Source of the DNA: Bdellovibrionales bacterium | Lineage (GTDB): Bacteria > Bdellovibrionota > Bdellovibrionia > Bdellovibrionales > UBA1609 | DNA: 64,000 bases | Assembly: GCA_016714165.1 (NCBI GenBank) | Contig: JADJNU010000001.1 | Span: 1,860,001 to 1,924,000 of the forward strand | Direction: 5' to 3' | Shown: in pieces, positions 7,952 through 17,516 of the stretch | Layout of the letters: each line of letters opens with the position of its first letter | How positions within the stretch are numbered: position 1 is the first letter of the stretch | Program-made: the position numbers and the translations under genes | The notes under the pieces: model-generated | Seen by the model: the letters and a program-made list of their open reading frames with translations, nothing else | What the model was told of the DNA's origin: nothing | The model's database searches: none

Positions 7952-9475
7952 CTAAATGCCATCACTGTTCTGCTCATCTGAGTGCTGCTTTTTGCGCAGA
8001 TAGGATGGAACCTCCAATGTCTCAGAATCAAATGGAGAGCGAGCCATCTCTCGCGCCAAGCGCCTCGCCGCAGCCAAAGCATCTCCTTCATCTTCGACAT
8101 CCATACTTAACTGTTCCGGCTGATGAGAGGGATTTTTCGCCTGACTCTCACGATAGGCCTTGGCTTTAGCAAGAAGAATATCGCGAGGCAACCGCGGTCT
8201 TTCTGTGCCTTCTAAATCGCCTCCAGAATTCGTCTGAGCCTCTGCGCTCTGACTCTGATCAAGCCCCTCATCCTCTGAAAGTGGAGTCAGTTTTTCAATT
8301 CTTTCCTCAGGAAGAGCCGGTGGCGCTTGTTGCGACTGATGCCACGCAGTTGAGGCCTGAGATCTCATCTCGACTTCAGCACTCACTGAGACTTGTGCTA
8401 TGGTGCGAGATTCCATCTGATCCATCAGTCTTTGCCCCATTGCATTCACCTGGTTAACCTGGGCTTCTGCTAAGGCTTGCAGGCGCATAATTTGGTCCGA
8501 GACAATTGTAGTTTGATTGTCCTCGCCAAAGCCTGTCGCAATAACTGTAACTCTCACCTCATCGCCCATTTCTTCATCAATGACAGCTCCAAAAATAATT
8601 TCTGCATCTTCATGGGCAGCTTCTGTAATGAGAGTCGAAGCCTCATTTACCTCCCAAAGAGTCAAATTCGAGCCGCCGGTAACATTGATAATGATTCCGG
8701 TGGCTCCATCAATTGCAATGTTCTCAAGAAGCGGAGAAGAAATCGCCGCTGTCGCCGCCTCAACCGCACGATTCTCCCCAAGCGCAACTCCGGAACCCAT
8801 GATCGCCATGCCTTTGGCAGCCATGACCGTGCGGATATCAGCAAAGTCCAGGTTGATCAAACCACGTATATTTATCAGATCAGAAATGCCCTTCACAGCC
8901 TGTAACAATACATGATCAGCTTTTTTAAAGGTCTCTAGTAGGGGCGTCTTTTCGCTCGAAACAGAAAGTAACTTCTGGTTTGGAATCACAATGAGAGTAT
9001 CAACGTTTTCCTTAAGTTCCTGAATTCCAAGGTCCGCGTGACGTTTGCGCTTTTTGCCCTCAAAAAAGAAGGGGCGGGTCACCACGCCAATTGTCAATGC
9101 TCCCAATTCCTTGGCAATCTTTGCCACAATGGGAGCCCCACCTGTACCTGTTCCTCCACCCATTCCTGCGGTGACAAAAACCATGTCGGCACCATCAAGA
9201 GTCTCTACAATATCATTGTAAGATTCGATCGCCGCACGTTTACCAATTTCAGGATTAGCTCCAGCACCTAGTCCCTTAGTGAGCTCCGACCCCAAATTAA
9301 TTTTCTTTTCCGCCCGATTCGCAGAAAGAGCCTGACGGTCAGTATTAGCAACGACAAACTCAACGCCCGTCAGACCACCTTCGATCATCGTCTGAACGGC
9401 ATTGTTGCCTCCACCTCCGACACCTATAACCTTAATGCAAGCTCCGACGCTGGTGTTTTCTTCGAGTTCAAACAT
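7952..9475 (-). CDS. ftsZ: Cell division protein FtsZ
   Basis: Tubulin-like GTPase that forms the division ring. I place the start at ATG 9475 (MFELEENTSVGAC), because GGAGG sits just before it; the frame opens 4 codons earlier. The tubulin signature GGGTGTG is at residues 106-112, with the NTD and synergy-loop regions intact. After the globular domain (to about residue 320) comes a long Gln/Glu-rich linker and then the conserved C-terminal peptide EVPSYLRKKQ, which binds FtsA and other partners. About 507 residues makes it longer than E. coli FtsZ because of the linker. It follows ftsA by a short gap. Confidence 0.98.
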   Translation of the reverse strand: MFELEENTSVGACIKVIGVGGGGNNAVQTMIEGGLTGVEFVVANTDRQALSANRAEKKINLGSELTKGLGAGANPEIGKRAAIESYNDIVETLDGADMVFVTAGMGGGTGTGGAPIVAKIAKELGALTIGVVTRPFFFEGKKRKRHADLGIQELKENVDTLIVIPNQKLLSVSSEKTPLLETFKKADHVLLQAVKGISDLINIRGLINLDFADIRTVMAAKGMAIMGSGVALGENRAVEAATAAISSPLLENIAIDGATGIIINVTGGSNLTLWEVNEASTLITEAAHEDAEIIFGAVIDEEMGDEVRVTVIATGFGEDNQTTIVSDQIMRLQALAEAQVNQVNAMGQRLMDQMESRTIAQVSVSAEVEMRSQASTAWHQSQQAPPALPEERIEKLTPLSEDEGLDQSQSAEAQTNSGGDLEGTERPRLPRDILLAKAKAYRESQAKNPSHQPEQLSMDVEDEGDALAAARRLAREMARSPFDSETLEVPSYLRKKQHSDEQNSDGI

Positions 9476-9496
9476 AACCCCTCCCATGGAGCCATC

Positions 9497-10750
9497 CTAA
9501 AAAACGCTCACAAAATAATCTTTAATTTTTTTTGTTACATCTGCAAAAGAAACGTTCGTCTTGACCGCGACCGCCACCTCTGTTGCCCTGTGCTTTTCCT
9601 GTCTCAATCCGTAAAGAACAAGACCAACTCCGGTTGCAAAGCTCGCACAACGAACCACATCCGTCAGACCGCCAACTCGATCAGGAGCACCTTTACGAAC
9701 CGGCACATCAAAAATAAAATCGCCCATTTCCACCAAACCTGGTAATAGGCTCCCGCCACCGGTTAGAATCAGTCCGGACCCTATTTTTTTAAAGAAATCC
9801 ATTTTAGATAATTCAGTCCGCAAAAGCTGCAAAGTTTCCTCGGCTCTTGCTTCGACGACTTCGCACAACTCTCGACGAGGAAGACTTCGGGACTTTCGCC
9901 CACCTACGGCCTCCACTTCGATTGCCTCTTCAGCGGGCACCAATTCTGCCAAAGCACAACCATATTTTCTTTTGAGATTTTCAGCGCTCATTTGAGTCGT
10001 CCGCAAACCCATCGCAACATCGTGAGTAAAATTATTACCCCCGACAGGAATCACTGCGGTGTGAGCGACACTACCCTGGACAAAACTGACCATATCGCAG
10101 GTTCCACCACCAATATCAATGACGGTACATCCAAGACTCTTTTCATCTTCAGTGGCAACAGCAAGTGCTGAAGCCAACTGCTGCAATACCAATCCCCGAA
10201 CCTGAAGCCCCGCCCTTTCGGTACATTTAATTGCATTTTGAACGGCCGATGCATTGCCCGTAATGATGTGCACAGACGTCTCTAATCTGACTCCTGACAT
10301 ACCAATAGGATCGCTGATTCCGTCTTGGCCATCAATCTTATAATCTTTGGGAAGCACATGGAGAACCTGTCTGTCCGTGGGAATTACGATCGCCTTGGCG
10401 GCCTCAATCACTCTATCAATATCATCGGCTGTGACCTCATGGTGTCGTATCGCCACCATTCCACTTGAATCGAAAGACTCGATGTGAGTACCGCCAATAC
10501 TCAACCAAACCTCCGACGAAACTGACATGCCGGACATCAGCTCTGCTTCTTCACGAGCTTTCTTTATCGCCTCGACAGTCGCCTCAATATTGATAACTAT
10601 GCCCTGGCGCATACCCGGGTTGGCAGCAACTCCAACTCCAACAATGTCCAACCCGCCAGAAACCCCCACCACACCAACGACACAAGCCACCTTTGTCGTA
10701 CCGATATCAAGACCGGTCACAACATGGCTCTTCTTAGTCACTTTTGCCAT
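9497..10750 (-). CDS. ftsA: Cell division protein FtsA
   Basis: Actin-like ATPase that tethers FtsZ to the membrane. The phosphate-1 motif LDIGTTKVACVVG is at the N-terminus, the second nucleotide motif reads VIDIGGGTCDMVSF and the adenosine motif LILTGGGSLLPG. The 417-residue protein ends in an amphipathic helix (VTKKIKDYFVSVF) like the known FtsA membrane-targeting helix. It is directly upstream of ftsZ and about 140 nt downstream of ftsQ. Confidence 0.97.
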   Translation of the reverse strand: MAKVTKKSHVVTGLDIGTTKVACVVGVVGVSGGLDIVGVGVAANPGMRQGIVINIEATVEAIKKAREEAELMSGMSVSSEVWLSIGGTHIESFDSSGMVAIRHHEVTADDIDRVIEAAKAIVIPTDRQVLHVLPKDYKIDGQDGISDPIGMSGVRLETSVHIITGNASAVQNAIKCTERAGLQVRGLVLQQLASALAVATEDEKSLGCTVIDIGGGTCDMVSFVQGSVAHTAVIPVGGNNFTHDVAMGLRTTQMSAENLKRKYGCALAELVPAEEAIEVEAVGGRKSRSLPRRELCEVVEARAEETLQLLRTELSKMDFFKKIGSGLILTGGGSLLPGLVEMGDFIFDVPVRKGAPDRVGGLTDVVRCASFATGVGLVLYGLRQEKHRATEVAVAVKTNVSFADVTKKIKDYFVSVF

Positions 10751-10889
10751 AAGTCCTCAATGCTGCGTTCACTCTGTTGCTAAAACCTTCAACTGCCACA
10801 GTTAAGCAGTGCTACTCCCGCACTAGACTATGTTTATAACACCTGCGACTGTTTGAAAGAAACCCAGACTAATGAATTATTCTCACAAA

Positions 10890-11669
10890 CTAAGGTTGAT
10901 TACGCAGCCTGACAACAACTTTCTTGGAGAATCTGGCGTCAATGACGCGTCCGTCAATCTGATGTTCGGTTAGATAGTTCAACACTTGCTCTACGTGACT
11001 CAGCTTAATTCTTGGAATGCTATCGCCAATCAGCACCCGAATCCCTTTTTGTCTTAAAATAAAATGGAATCCCTCCTTGGGGAGAAAGTGTATTTCAGAT
11101 ATTGAGGCAACACTGATCAACCCCTGTGGAGGAATTTGCGCAATTAGGCTCACAGCTTTGGAACGCATTTCTGATTTCTTGAAAAATTCGGATCCCCTCA
11201 AATAAGGAAGATCCGGCGCCTCTTCAGGAGGCAGGTCCGGCAGCAAACTGGCATCGTTGGCCACTGGATACACTCTGCCACGGTTATCTACCAAGCCCAA
11301 CACGGGATCGCGAGGTCGAATTTGCACAAGAATGCCGTCCAGAAATCGGCGAGAAACAGAGGCGCGTTTCACTCGCGAATCCTTCTCTGCAAGAGAGCGA
11401 AGATCCTGAATGGATACTTCCCACAACTTCTTGCCATTAAATAATTGGTACTTTTTCCTTAAATCTCCCTGAATTCTCTGAAACAGAACATCCTGACCAC
11501 TGACTGGATCCATCTCAATCTCTATTTGCTCAATACCAAACCAAGGGCCCTGGATTGCCCAATAGGTACCAACTCCCATTGTCGAGGCAATCAAAAATCC
11601 TGCTGTACCGCTCAACAACTTCCTCGACCATTTAGCCACTTTTCCCGTCCTTGTCTCAAAATGAACCAT
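10890..11669 (-). CDS. ftsQ: Cell division protein FtsQ
   Basis: Bitopic membrane protein of the divisome. It has a basic N-terminus, one membrane segment (about residues 22-40), a POTRA-like domain (FGIEQIEI to VSRRFLDGILVQIRPRDPVL) and the C-terminal beta domain ending VIDARFSKKVVVRL. The ATG at 11669 has no clear ribosome binding site; GTG at 11639 (10 codons later, VAKWSRKLL) has AGGACGGG in front and may be the true start. ddl, often found between murB and ftsQ in other bacteria, is absent; a plus-strand lipoprotein gene sits there instead. Confidence 0.9.
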   Translation of the reverse strand: MVHFETRTGKVAKWSRKLLSGTAGFLIASTMGVGTYWAIQGPWFGIEQIEIEMDPVSGQDVLFQRIQGDLRKKYQLFNGKKLWEVSIQDLRSLAEKDSRVKRASVSRRFLDGILVQIRPRDPVLGLVDNRGRVYPVANDASLLPDLPPEEAPDLPYLRGSEFFKKSEMRSKAVSLIAQIPPQGLISVASISEIHFLPKEGFHFILRQKGIRVLIGDSIPRIKLSHVEQVLNYLTEHQIDGRVIDARFSKKVVVRLRNQP

Positions 11670-11686
11670 TGAGAGAATTGTTACTC

Positions 11687-11716
11687 ATTATACGCAATAG
11701 GATCGAGCACTGGCGA
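11687..11716 (-). promoter_or_regulatory. Putative promoter for ftsQ-ftsA-ftsZ
   Basis: On the minus strand a perfect TATAAT (11687-11692) lies 18 nt downstream of TCGCCA (11711-11716, four of six matches to the -35 consensus). It would start transcription near 11680, about 40 nt before the GTG candidate start of ftsQ. A separate promoter makes sense because an opposite-strand gene and a terminator separate ftsQ from murB. Confidence 0.5.
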
Positions 11717-11862
11717 TTCATTTTACTGAAACTCGACTTTGATTTACCTAAGAAATCTAATGGGTTCGGAGAAAATAAGGAATTATTTCAATTTATAACG
11801 CAACTATCCGTTCGCGGTCGGGCTTCAATCCTGTGTCCCTTTAAATCTAAACGGAGGAATTT

Positions 11863-12765
11863 ATGAAAACGGAATACTTGGAAAAACTAAGATTGCTTGC
11901 GGTTGTCGGACTTGCCGTGTGTATCAACGGATGCGGAAAAAAAATCAACCAAAGTCAACTCGATGAATCCTTTGAGTTAACTGCTGAATCCGCCATCACT
12001 TCTATCAGCGGATCAGTTGATGACCAAAACGGAATCGGATACACGTCACTTAACTTGCAGCACAAGACGTTTGTTCAATCCATACAAGAGTCCTTGCTTC
12101 CAAAAGCCTTTGCAGCAACTTGTTCGCGGGCCTTCTCTGAATCCTGTGTCAGTGGGGTAAAAACTGCCACCTATTCGGATTGTGATATCTCTGGAACTGC
12201 TTTGAGCATTGATGGTTCCGTCTCACTTTCCTATTCTGACTCCACATGTGGCATCGGCGCTGTTGGAGATTCGGTTAATAGAACCTACGATTTTAGAATA
12301 ATTGGACCTCGCAATGGAGAACTACGAGTGTTCAGTTCCGCCCTTTCTGATTATCGTGGAACTTCAATTTCTGGTGGAGGTAAACTCACAAAAACATCAG
12401 ATGGCTGGGATCTTGAAATCCTCGGAAAAAACAATGAACTGAGTCGTGGAAACAAACTTTTTATGAGTCATTCTATCCGAACTTTAACACCCATCCATAT
12501 CACTGGAGGTTTAGATCGAGCCAGCCGACTGGTGAACGGCGGTGAACTAGAAGTCAATCACAACCTGGCAAAATACACCGCGATATTTACTCCAAATAAT
12601 CTCCAATACAGTTCTACTTGCTGCCACCCAATATCCGGAAGCCTATCAGTAAACTACTCTGGTAGCATTTCTTCCTCCGGATCCATCACTTTCGAAGGCT
12701 GTGGCTCTGCCACCATCTCGCAAGACGGAAAGGAAAGAGCCATCTCACTCAGTTTCTGCGAATAG
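11863..12765 (+). CDS. Lipoprotein of unknown function inside the dcw cluster
   Basis: A 300-residue protein starting at ATG 11863 with CGGAGG upstream. The N-terminus MKTEYLEKLRLLAVVGL is followed by a lipobox ending INGC (about Cys24). The mature part is rich in Ser, Gly and Thr with alternating hydrophobic residues (SGTALSIDGSVSLSYSDS, GSLSVNYSGSISSSGSITF), suggesting a beta-sheet fold, and has paired cysteines (TCSRAFSESC, STCC, EGCG, SFCE). It is transcribed against all surrounding division genes and closed off by a palindromic terminator. No family is recognised. It may be a later insertion that displaced ddl or simply filled the murB-ftsQ gap. Confidence 0.75.
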   Translation: MKTEYLEKLRLLAVVGLAVCINGCGKKINQSQLDESFELTAESAITSISGSVDDQNGIGYTSLNLQHKTFVQSIQESLLPKAFAATCSRAFSESCVSGVKTATYSDCDISGTALSIDGSVSLSYSDSTCGIGAVGDSVNRTYDFRIIGPRNGELRVFSSALSDYRGTSISGGGKLTKTSDGWDLEILGKNNELSRGNKLFMSHSIRTLTPIHITGGLDRASRLVNGGELEVNHNLAKYTAIFTPNNLQYSSTCCHPISGSLSVNYSGSISSSGSITFEGCGSATISQDGKERAISLSFCE

Positions 12766-12794
12766 ATTCATTTTTCCGTTTTACCTGTCATACC

Positions 12795-12825
12795 AAAGAC
12801 TCTGCTCAATATGAGCAGAGTCTTT
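12795..12825. terminator. Bidirectional palindromic terminator between the lipoprotein gene and murB
   Basis: A perfect 14-bp inverted repeat, arms 12795-12808 and 12812-12825 around the loop ATA. The arms begin AAAGACTC and end GAGTCTTT, so each strand ends the hairpin in a short T run. It lies between the convergent ends of the lipoprotein gene (+) and murB (-) and can stop transcription from both. Confidence 0.8.
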
Positions 12826-12849
12826 CCCTCAAAAGATCCAACAAAACTC

Positions 12850-13761
12850 CTAAGGCCAATCGCCTAAATAAACAACCTCAGTAGATAAAAGAACTCCCGT
12901 CTTGACCATCACTCCTTGCTTAACCTGTTGGATGACAGAGTGAATATCCTTGGCGTTTGCTCCCCCAATGTTCACAATAAAGTTGGCGTGTTTTTCAGAT
13001 ACCCTGGCTCCGCCGACCGTGAACCCCTTAAACCCGCACTCATCAATCAAGGCCCCTGCTGCCTTTTCACCAGGCGGATTCACAAATACAGAACCCCCGC
13101 TCGGGAGGTCGAGAGGCTGTTTGGAAAGTCTTGTCCGATTCACTTCCTTTACGAGAAGAGGAATATTCTCATCGGGCAGATTTGGCCACGCAATACCGAC
13201 TCTCGTTATCACACCAGGCTGCCAACCACTGCTGTGACGATAGGACCAAACAATATCACTTGCTGGCTTTGTCACTCTCAAGGGTTTGCCTCCCTCCATC
13301 CTTATCACTTCAACCCATTCCACAATCTCACAAAACTCGCGAGGAATCCGCTTTTCACTCACTCCGGCATTCATCGCAACGCCACCCCCGACATCTCCAG
13401 GAAGACCCGATAGGAACAATGCAGGTGCAAGCCGACGTTGAAGAAAAAATCTCAACAGTTGAGATTTATGAGTTCCAGCCATCACTGTTAATCGCCAATT
13501 GCCCGCGGATTCCTTTGCATCTATTCCTGCAAGAAGTCGCATTGATAAAACCAAACCAGATACACCTTCATCGCTCACCAAAACATTGCTGCCACCACCT
13601 AAGACCGTGAGGGGTTGATTATTTTGATGGGCCCACGCTAAAATCCATTCCAACTCTTCGATGGTGCGAGGCGATCCAAAAAACTCCGCCTTGCCTCCAA
13701 CTCGCCAGGAAGTAAGCGGAGCCAGTTCAACTCCCTTTGTTACGAGTCCCTCGGTGTTCAC
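12850..13761 (-). CDS. murB: UDP-N-acetylenolpyruvoylglucosamine reductase MurB
   Basis: FAD-dependent reductase that makes UDP-MurNAc. The 303-residue protein has TSWRVGGKAEFFG near the N-terminus, the FAD pyrophosphate motif VLGGGSNVLVSD, SGLPGDVGGGVAMNAGV and the late motif LPSGGSVFVNPPG with the proton-donor Ser, then AGALIDECGFKG. The start is GTG (13759-13761), overlapping the murC stop by 4 nt, so it is translationally coupled. It is the last gene of the mraZ-murB transcript, ended by the palindromic terminator. Confidence 0.96.
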   Translation of the reverse strand: MNTEGLVTKGVELAPLTSWRVGGKAEFFGSPRTIEELEWILAWAHQNNQPLTVLGGGSNVLVSDEGVSGLVLSMRLLAGIDAKESAGNWRLTVMAGTHKSQLLRFFLQRRLAPALFLSGLPGDVGGGVAMNAGVSEKRIPREFCEIVEWVEVIRMEGGKPLRVTKPASDIVWSYRHSSGWQPGVITRVGIAWPNLPDENIPLLVKEVNRTRLSKQPLDLPSGGSVFVNPPGEKAAGALIDECGFKGFTVGGARVSEKHANFIVNIGGANAKDIHSVIQQVKQGVMVKTGVLLSTEVVYLGDWP

Positions 13762-15143
13762 GCTTTCTCACCAATCAATGATTTGCGAACCTTCTCGCCA
13801 AATTTCCAAACATCTCCAGCTCCCAAAGTCACAAAGACATCTCCTGGCTTTAAAAAACCAAGAACCTCCCTCTGAGAATCTGCTGAAGTGATGTCAAGAC
13901 ATCTAACATTTGTGATTTCGATCTGCTGAGCCAAAAGATGCGAGGAAATTCCCTCGATCGGCGCTTCTCCCGCAGCGTAGATATCCGCAAGAAAGAGGGA
14001 ATCTGCATCTCGAAAACAAATCAGGAATTGCTCCCAGCACAGCTGGGTCCGAGAGTAGCGATGGGGTTGAAAAAGTACGACAATTCGTCTCTCTGGAAAC
14101 TTTTCCTTAAATGCCGATAAAACAGCACGCACTTCTGTCGGATGATGACCGTAATCATCATAAAAGGATATGGACTTGCATTCTCCCATCTTTTGAAATC
14201 TTCGATCGACCCCTTGAAAACCGCTGATCCCTTTGGCGCAAACTTCAAAGTCCAATCCCGCAGCCAATCCAGCCAACACAGCCGCCAAAGCGTTCAGCGC
14301 ATTATGACGTCCCGGCATTGGAACGCTCAGCTTACCCAGAATGGCGCCTGAAGTTTTCACCACATATTCTCCATTCTCACCTTCAAGAACAAAATCGTTC
14401 TCCAAATTAAAACCATAGTGCAAAGTTCTTTTCGGAAAATCAGAAAAAACTTCTCGAATTTTTGGATCATCTCCACAAAGAATGACCGAACCAAAAAATG
14501 GGACTCGCGAGGCAAAATCGAAAAATGCATTTTTTAAACTTCCGAAATCTTTATAGTAGTCCAGGTGATCATTGTCGATATTTGTGATAATCACAATTTC
14601 TGGGGAGAGACGATTGAAACTCCCATCCGACTCATCGGCCTCAGCTATTAAGAACTCTCCCTGCCCCAGTTGAGCCGTCGATTTAATGACATCAAGGCGC
14701 CCTCCCACTACGATGGTAGGGTCAACCTCCCCTGCCAAAAAAACAGAGGCCGTCATACTCGTGGTCGTCGTCTTTCCGTGTGTGCCCGCGATAGCGATGC
14801 CTCGCTTCAAGCGCATCATCTCGGCGAGAGCCTCAGCTCTTGGAATCAAAGGAATTCCCTTGCGTCGCGCCTCGCGGTACTCTGGATTATGGGATTTGAT
14901 TGCGCCCGAATAAACGACAACTTCGGCATCGCCAACTTGCTCGGGTCGCTGTCCAATAAAAACCAAAACACCCATTTCTCGAAGTCGCATCGTCTGGTTG
15001 TTCTCAGCCGAATCACTTCCCGATACCCGCGCCCCCATATTATGAAGGAGCTCCGCCAGACCGCACATACCTATCCCGCCAACACCGATAAAATGCACTT
15101 TGGCATTGGTCAATTTTTGAGAACGAATTCGAATTTCATTCAT
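13758..15143 (-). CDS. murC: UDP-N-acetylmuramate-L-alanine ligase MurC
   Basis: First of the ATP-dependent Mur ligases, adding L-Ala to UDP-MurNAc. The 461-residue protein has the N-terminal Rossmann motif HFIGVGGIGMCGLAE, Walker-type ATP motif GTHGKTT at 120-126, EADESDGSF and the substrate block DDYGHHPTEV with FQPHRYSR. It overlaps murG and murB by 4 nt at each end, a tightly coupled arrangement. Confidence 0.97.
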   Translation of the reverse strand: MNEIRIRSQKLTNAKVHFIGVGGIGMCGLAELLHNMGARVSGSDSAENNQTMRLREMGVLVFIGQRPEQVGDAEVVVYSGAIKSHNPEYREARRKGIPLIPRAEALAEMMRLKRGIAIAGTHGKTTTTSMTASVFLAGEVDPTIVVGGRLDVIKSTAQLGQGEFLIAEADESDGSFNRLSPEIVIITNIDNDHLDYYKDFGSLKNAFFDFASRVPFFGSVILCGDDPKIREVFSDFPKRTLHYGFNLENDFVLEGENGEYVVKTSGAILGKLSVPMPGRHNALNALAAVLAGLAAGLDFEVCAKGISGFQGVDRRFQKMGECKSISFYDDYGHHPTEVRAVLSAFKEKFPERRIVVLFQPHRYSRTQLCWEQFLICFRDADSLFLADIYAAGEAPIEGISSHLLAQQIEITNVRCLDITSADSQREVLGFLKPGDVFVTLGAGDVWKFGEKVRKSLIGEKA

Positions 15144-16261
15144 TGTTGTTTCCCTGAAATTTCATTGATAAGAATTTGGGCAATTTCATCAGCCGCGTGA
15201 GCGTGATAAAGTTTTCCCATGTTTCTTGATAATTCTGCGCATTTTTGGGGATTTGCTCTTAAGTTCAATAGCAATTCACGAAAGCATTCTGGACTAAAGT
15301 CCCGCTGAAGAACCATCACCGCCGCATCCTTATTAACCGCGGCTTCAGCGTTTCGCTGCTGGTGATTGTCAGAAGCGAATGGAAATGGAATGAGAATGGC
15401 CGCTTTCTCGGCCGCCGCCAACTCTGAAATTGTGCTGGCTCCAGCACGACAAATAATCAAATCCGCCCACCTATATTCTTTGAATATCTCCGGGAGATAT
15501 TCTCTCACGCTAACCCTCGCGCCCTTCGCTTGATATCGTTCTTTGATGGAGGAATAATCCAGCGATCCCGTCTGGTGAATAAAATCAAAATCTCGTAACC
15601 ACTCTTCTCCTGAAGTCAATGCTTCGCAAACGGTATTATTAATACCTCTCGCGCCCTGACTACCCCCAAAGATGAGAACCCTCATTGGACTTGAAAAATT
15701 TCGCGAAGGCACTGCCTCAGATCCGAAACTCCTGAGATTTTCAATTTCCTGCCGAATAGGAAGACCAACAATCTGAATCCTTTTTCTCTTTTTTTCGAAA
15801 ATGGCTTTTGCCTCTTCAAAACCGACCAAGGCAAGCTTAACCCAATTCACCAACAGCCGATTGGCCAAGCCTGGAAAAGCATTTGGCTCCCAAATGACAG
15901 TGAAAAAACCAAGTAAAGCCCCCGTAAATAGAATCGGAGCCGAAACAAAACCTCCCACTCCAATAATAATAAGAGGCCTATATTTGAGTAAAAGAAAAAG
16001 GCTGACAACAAACGAAATCGGCAAACTGACCAATGTTTTCAAGCGTTCAGCAAGGCCCACGTTGTGATTGAGTTTTCCTATGGGAACCAAATGAAGAGGA
16101 AACCCCTGTTCAGGAATAATCTTCGATTCCAGTCCACCCCGAGAGCCCACAAAATGAATCTGGAGATCAGGGGCCATCTCTCTCAAACTGTGTGCGATCG
16201 CCAGTGCCGGGTAAATGTGACCGCCAGTGCCCCCTCCCGCAATAAATACTGCTTTTCTCAT
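15140..16261 (-). CDS. murG: UDP-GlcNAc transferase MurG (lipid II synthase)
   Basis: Family 28 glycosyltransferase that adds GlcNAc to lipid I on the inner membrane face. The 373-residue protein has the donor-domain motif GGGTGGHIYPAL from residue 9, the GGSQGARGIN block and the nucleotide-sugar site RAGASTISELAAAEK followed by PFPFASDNHQQRNA. It lies 17 nt after ftsW and overlaps murC by 4 nt. Confidence 0.97.
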   Translation of the reverse strand: MRKAVFIAGGGTGGHIYPALAIAHSLREMAPDLQIHFVGSRGGLESKIIPEQGFPLHLVPIGKLNHNVGLAERLKTLVSLPISFVVSLFLLLKYRPLIIIGVGGFVSAPILFTGALLGFFTVIWEPNAFPGLANRLLVNWVKLALVGFEEAKAIFEKKRKRIQIVGLPIRQEIENLRSFGSEAVPSRNFSSPMRVLIFGGSQGARGINNTVCEALTSGEEWLRDFDFIHQTGSLDYSSIKERYQAKGARVSVREYLPEIFKEYRWADLIICRAGASTISELAAAEKAAILIPFPFASDNHQQRNAEAAVNKDAAVMVLQRDFSPECFRELLLNLRANPQKCAELSRNMGKLYHAHAADEIAQILINEISGKQQ

Positions 16262-16278
16262 ATGATCAAAAGTAATCC

Positions 16279-17424
16279 CTAAGGTTTCAAACGAGACAGA
16301 ACGCCAAATTTAAGCCTCTTGTTCATTCTGTCGATGTTTAGTAGCCAGCCAAAACCAAGACAAGTTGTCACCAAGGAACTTCCTCCATAACTCAGGAAAG
16401 GCAACGTAAGACCCTTCGTCGGCAAAAGTCCCAGCACCACTCCAACATTAATAAACACCGATAAGCCAAAAATCAAAATCCAACCCAAAGCCGCCGCCCG
16501 AGAAAATGAGTCCTGGGCTCTGACAGAAATCTGAATCCCCTTAAAAACCAAAACGCCATACAAAAGAAGAACAGCAACAAAGCCCACGTAACCTGTTTCT
16601 TCTCCCAAAACGGCGAGGGTAAAATCCGTGTGAGCCTCGGGGAGAAAAAAAAGTTTTCCTTGTCCCTGACCCAAACCCTCCCCCCAGAGTCCACCATTCG
16701 AAAAGGCCAGCATGCTCTGAATAACCTGAAAACCCTTTTGAGATGGATCTGACCAAGGATCCAAAAAAGCTCGAATTCTCGCAGCTCGGTAGGGCACCTG
16801 AAGAACCAAAAAATAAAAAGCTGGAAGAACCAAGCAGAGGCCCGCAATGATGTATCTCCACCTTAGTCCAAAAACAAACAGCATAAGGAAAATCACAGTC
16901 ATGCAAATTGCAAAGGTGCCAAAATCAGGTTGCCTCAATAGCAACATGAGAGGAACCCCTAGAAACAAATATCGCAACAGCCACTGGCTTCCGCTCAGAG
17001 ATTTTTGAGATCGAGAGATAAAGGTGGCCATCAGAAAGGGAAGTAGGAGTTTGATAGCCTCGGCTGGCTCAAATCTTTGATCAAATGGAAGCCTGACCCA
17101 ACGCTGAGCACCCCCCGCCTTGATTCCAAATTCGGGAATAAATGTAAGAACCAAAGAAAAAATGGCTGCCAACCAAAATAAGGCAGTCCAGTTCCTTAAC
17201 CACTGGAGTGGCATTTTAAATCCAACAAAGATTGCAAGAACCCCAAGCAATGAAAACAGCAACTGCCGTCGAAAAATATACAACCCGTCGCCGTATTTCT
17301 CCATCGCAAAGATAAAAGATGCGCTGTAAATCTGAACTAAGCCTAGCCCTAGAAAGAAAAAAACAATGAGCAATAGTCCTTTGTCAATTTCCCATTTTGC
17401 CACATTCTCCCCCACTATTACCAC
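16279..17424 (-). CDS. ftsW: Lipid II polymerase FtsW (SEDS family)
   Basis: Polytopic septal peptidoglycan glycosyltransferase that works with FtsI. About ten hydrophobic segments, the conserved block RWVRLPFDQRFEPAEAIKL, the large periplasmic loop with GFQVIQSMLAFSNGGLWGEG and HTDFTLAVLGEETGYVG, and the C-terminal PTKGLTLPFLSYGGSSL identify the family. The start is uncertain: GTG 17424 has no clear ribosome site, whereas GTG 17403 (VAKWEIDKG) is preceded by GGGGGAG. A 92-nt gap separates it from murD and contains a G-rich stretch. Confidence 0.95.
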   Translation of the reverse strand: MVIVGENVAKWEIDKGLLLIVFFFLGLGLVQIYSASFIFAMEKYGDGLYIFRRQLLFSLLGVLAIFVGFKMPLQWLRNWTALFWLAAIFSLVLTFIPEFGIKAGGAQRWVRLPFDQRFEPAEAIKLLLPFLMATFISRSQKSLSGSQWLLRYLFLGVPLMLLLRQPDFGTFAICMTVIFLMLFVFGLRWRYIIAGLCLVLPAFYFLVLQVPYRAARIRAFLDPWSDPSQKGFQVIQSMLAFSNGGLWGEGLGQGQGKLFFLPEAHTDFTLAVLGEETGYVGFVAVLLLYGVLVFKGIQISVRAQDSFSRAAALGWILIFGLSVFINVGVVLGLLPTKGLTLPFLSYGGSSLVTTCLGFGWLLNIDRMNKRLKFGVLSRLKP

Positions 17425-17516
17425 CGGAGTGTATCATAATCCCGGACAATCTCGTAGTTCCTCAGAGATAAATCCAGAAAACCCCACCCCCCCTCCATGG
17501 CATAAAAAAATGAGGC

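Noticed and set aside
8477..8915. Two plus-strand open frames of 132-142 codons
   Set aside because: They lie antisense to the conserved GTPase and synergy regions of ftsZ and have no family resemblance; codon-structure shadows.
17425..17516. G-rich tract and TATGAT before ftsW as an internal promoter or quadruplex
   Set aside because: No acceptable -35 element was found and the G tract alone is weak evidence.
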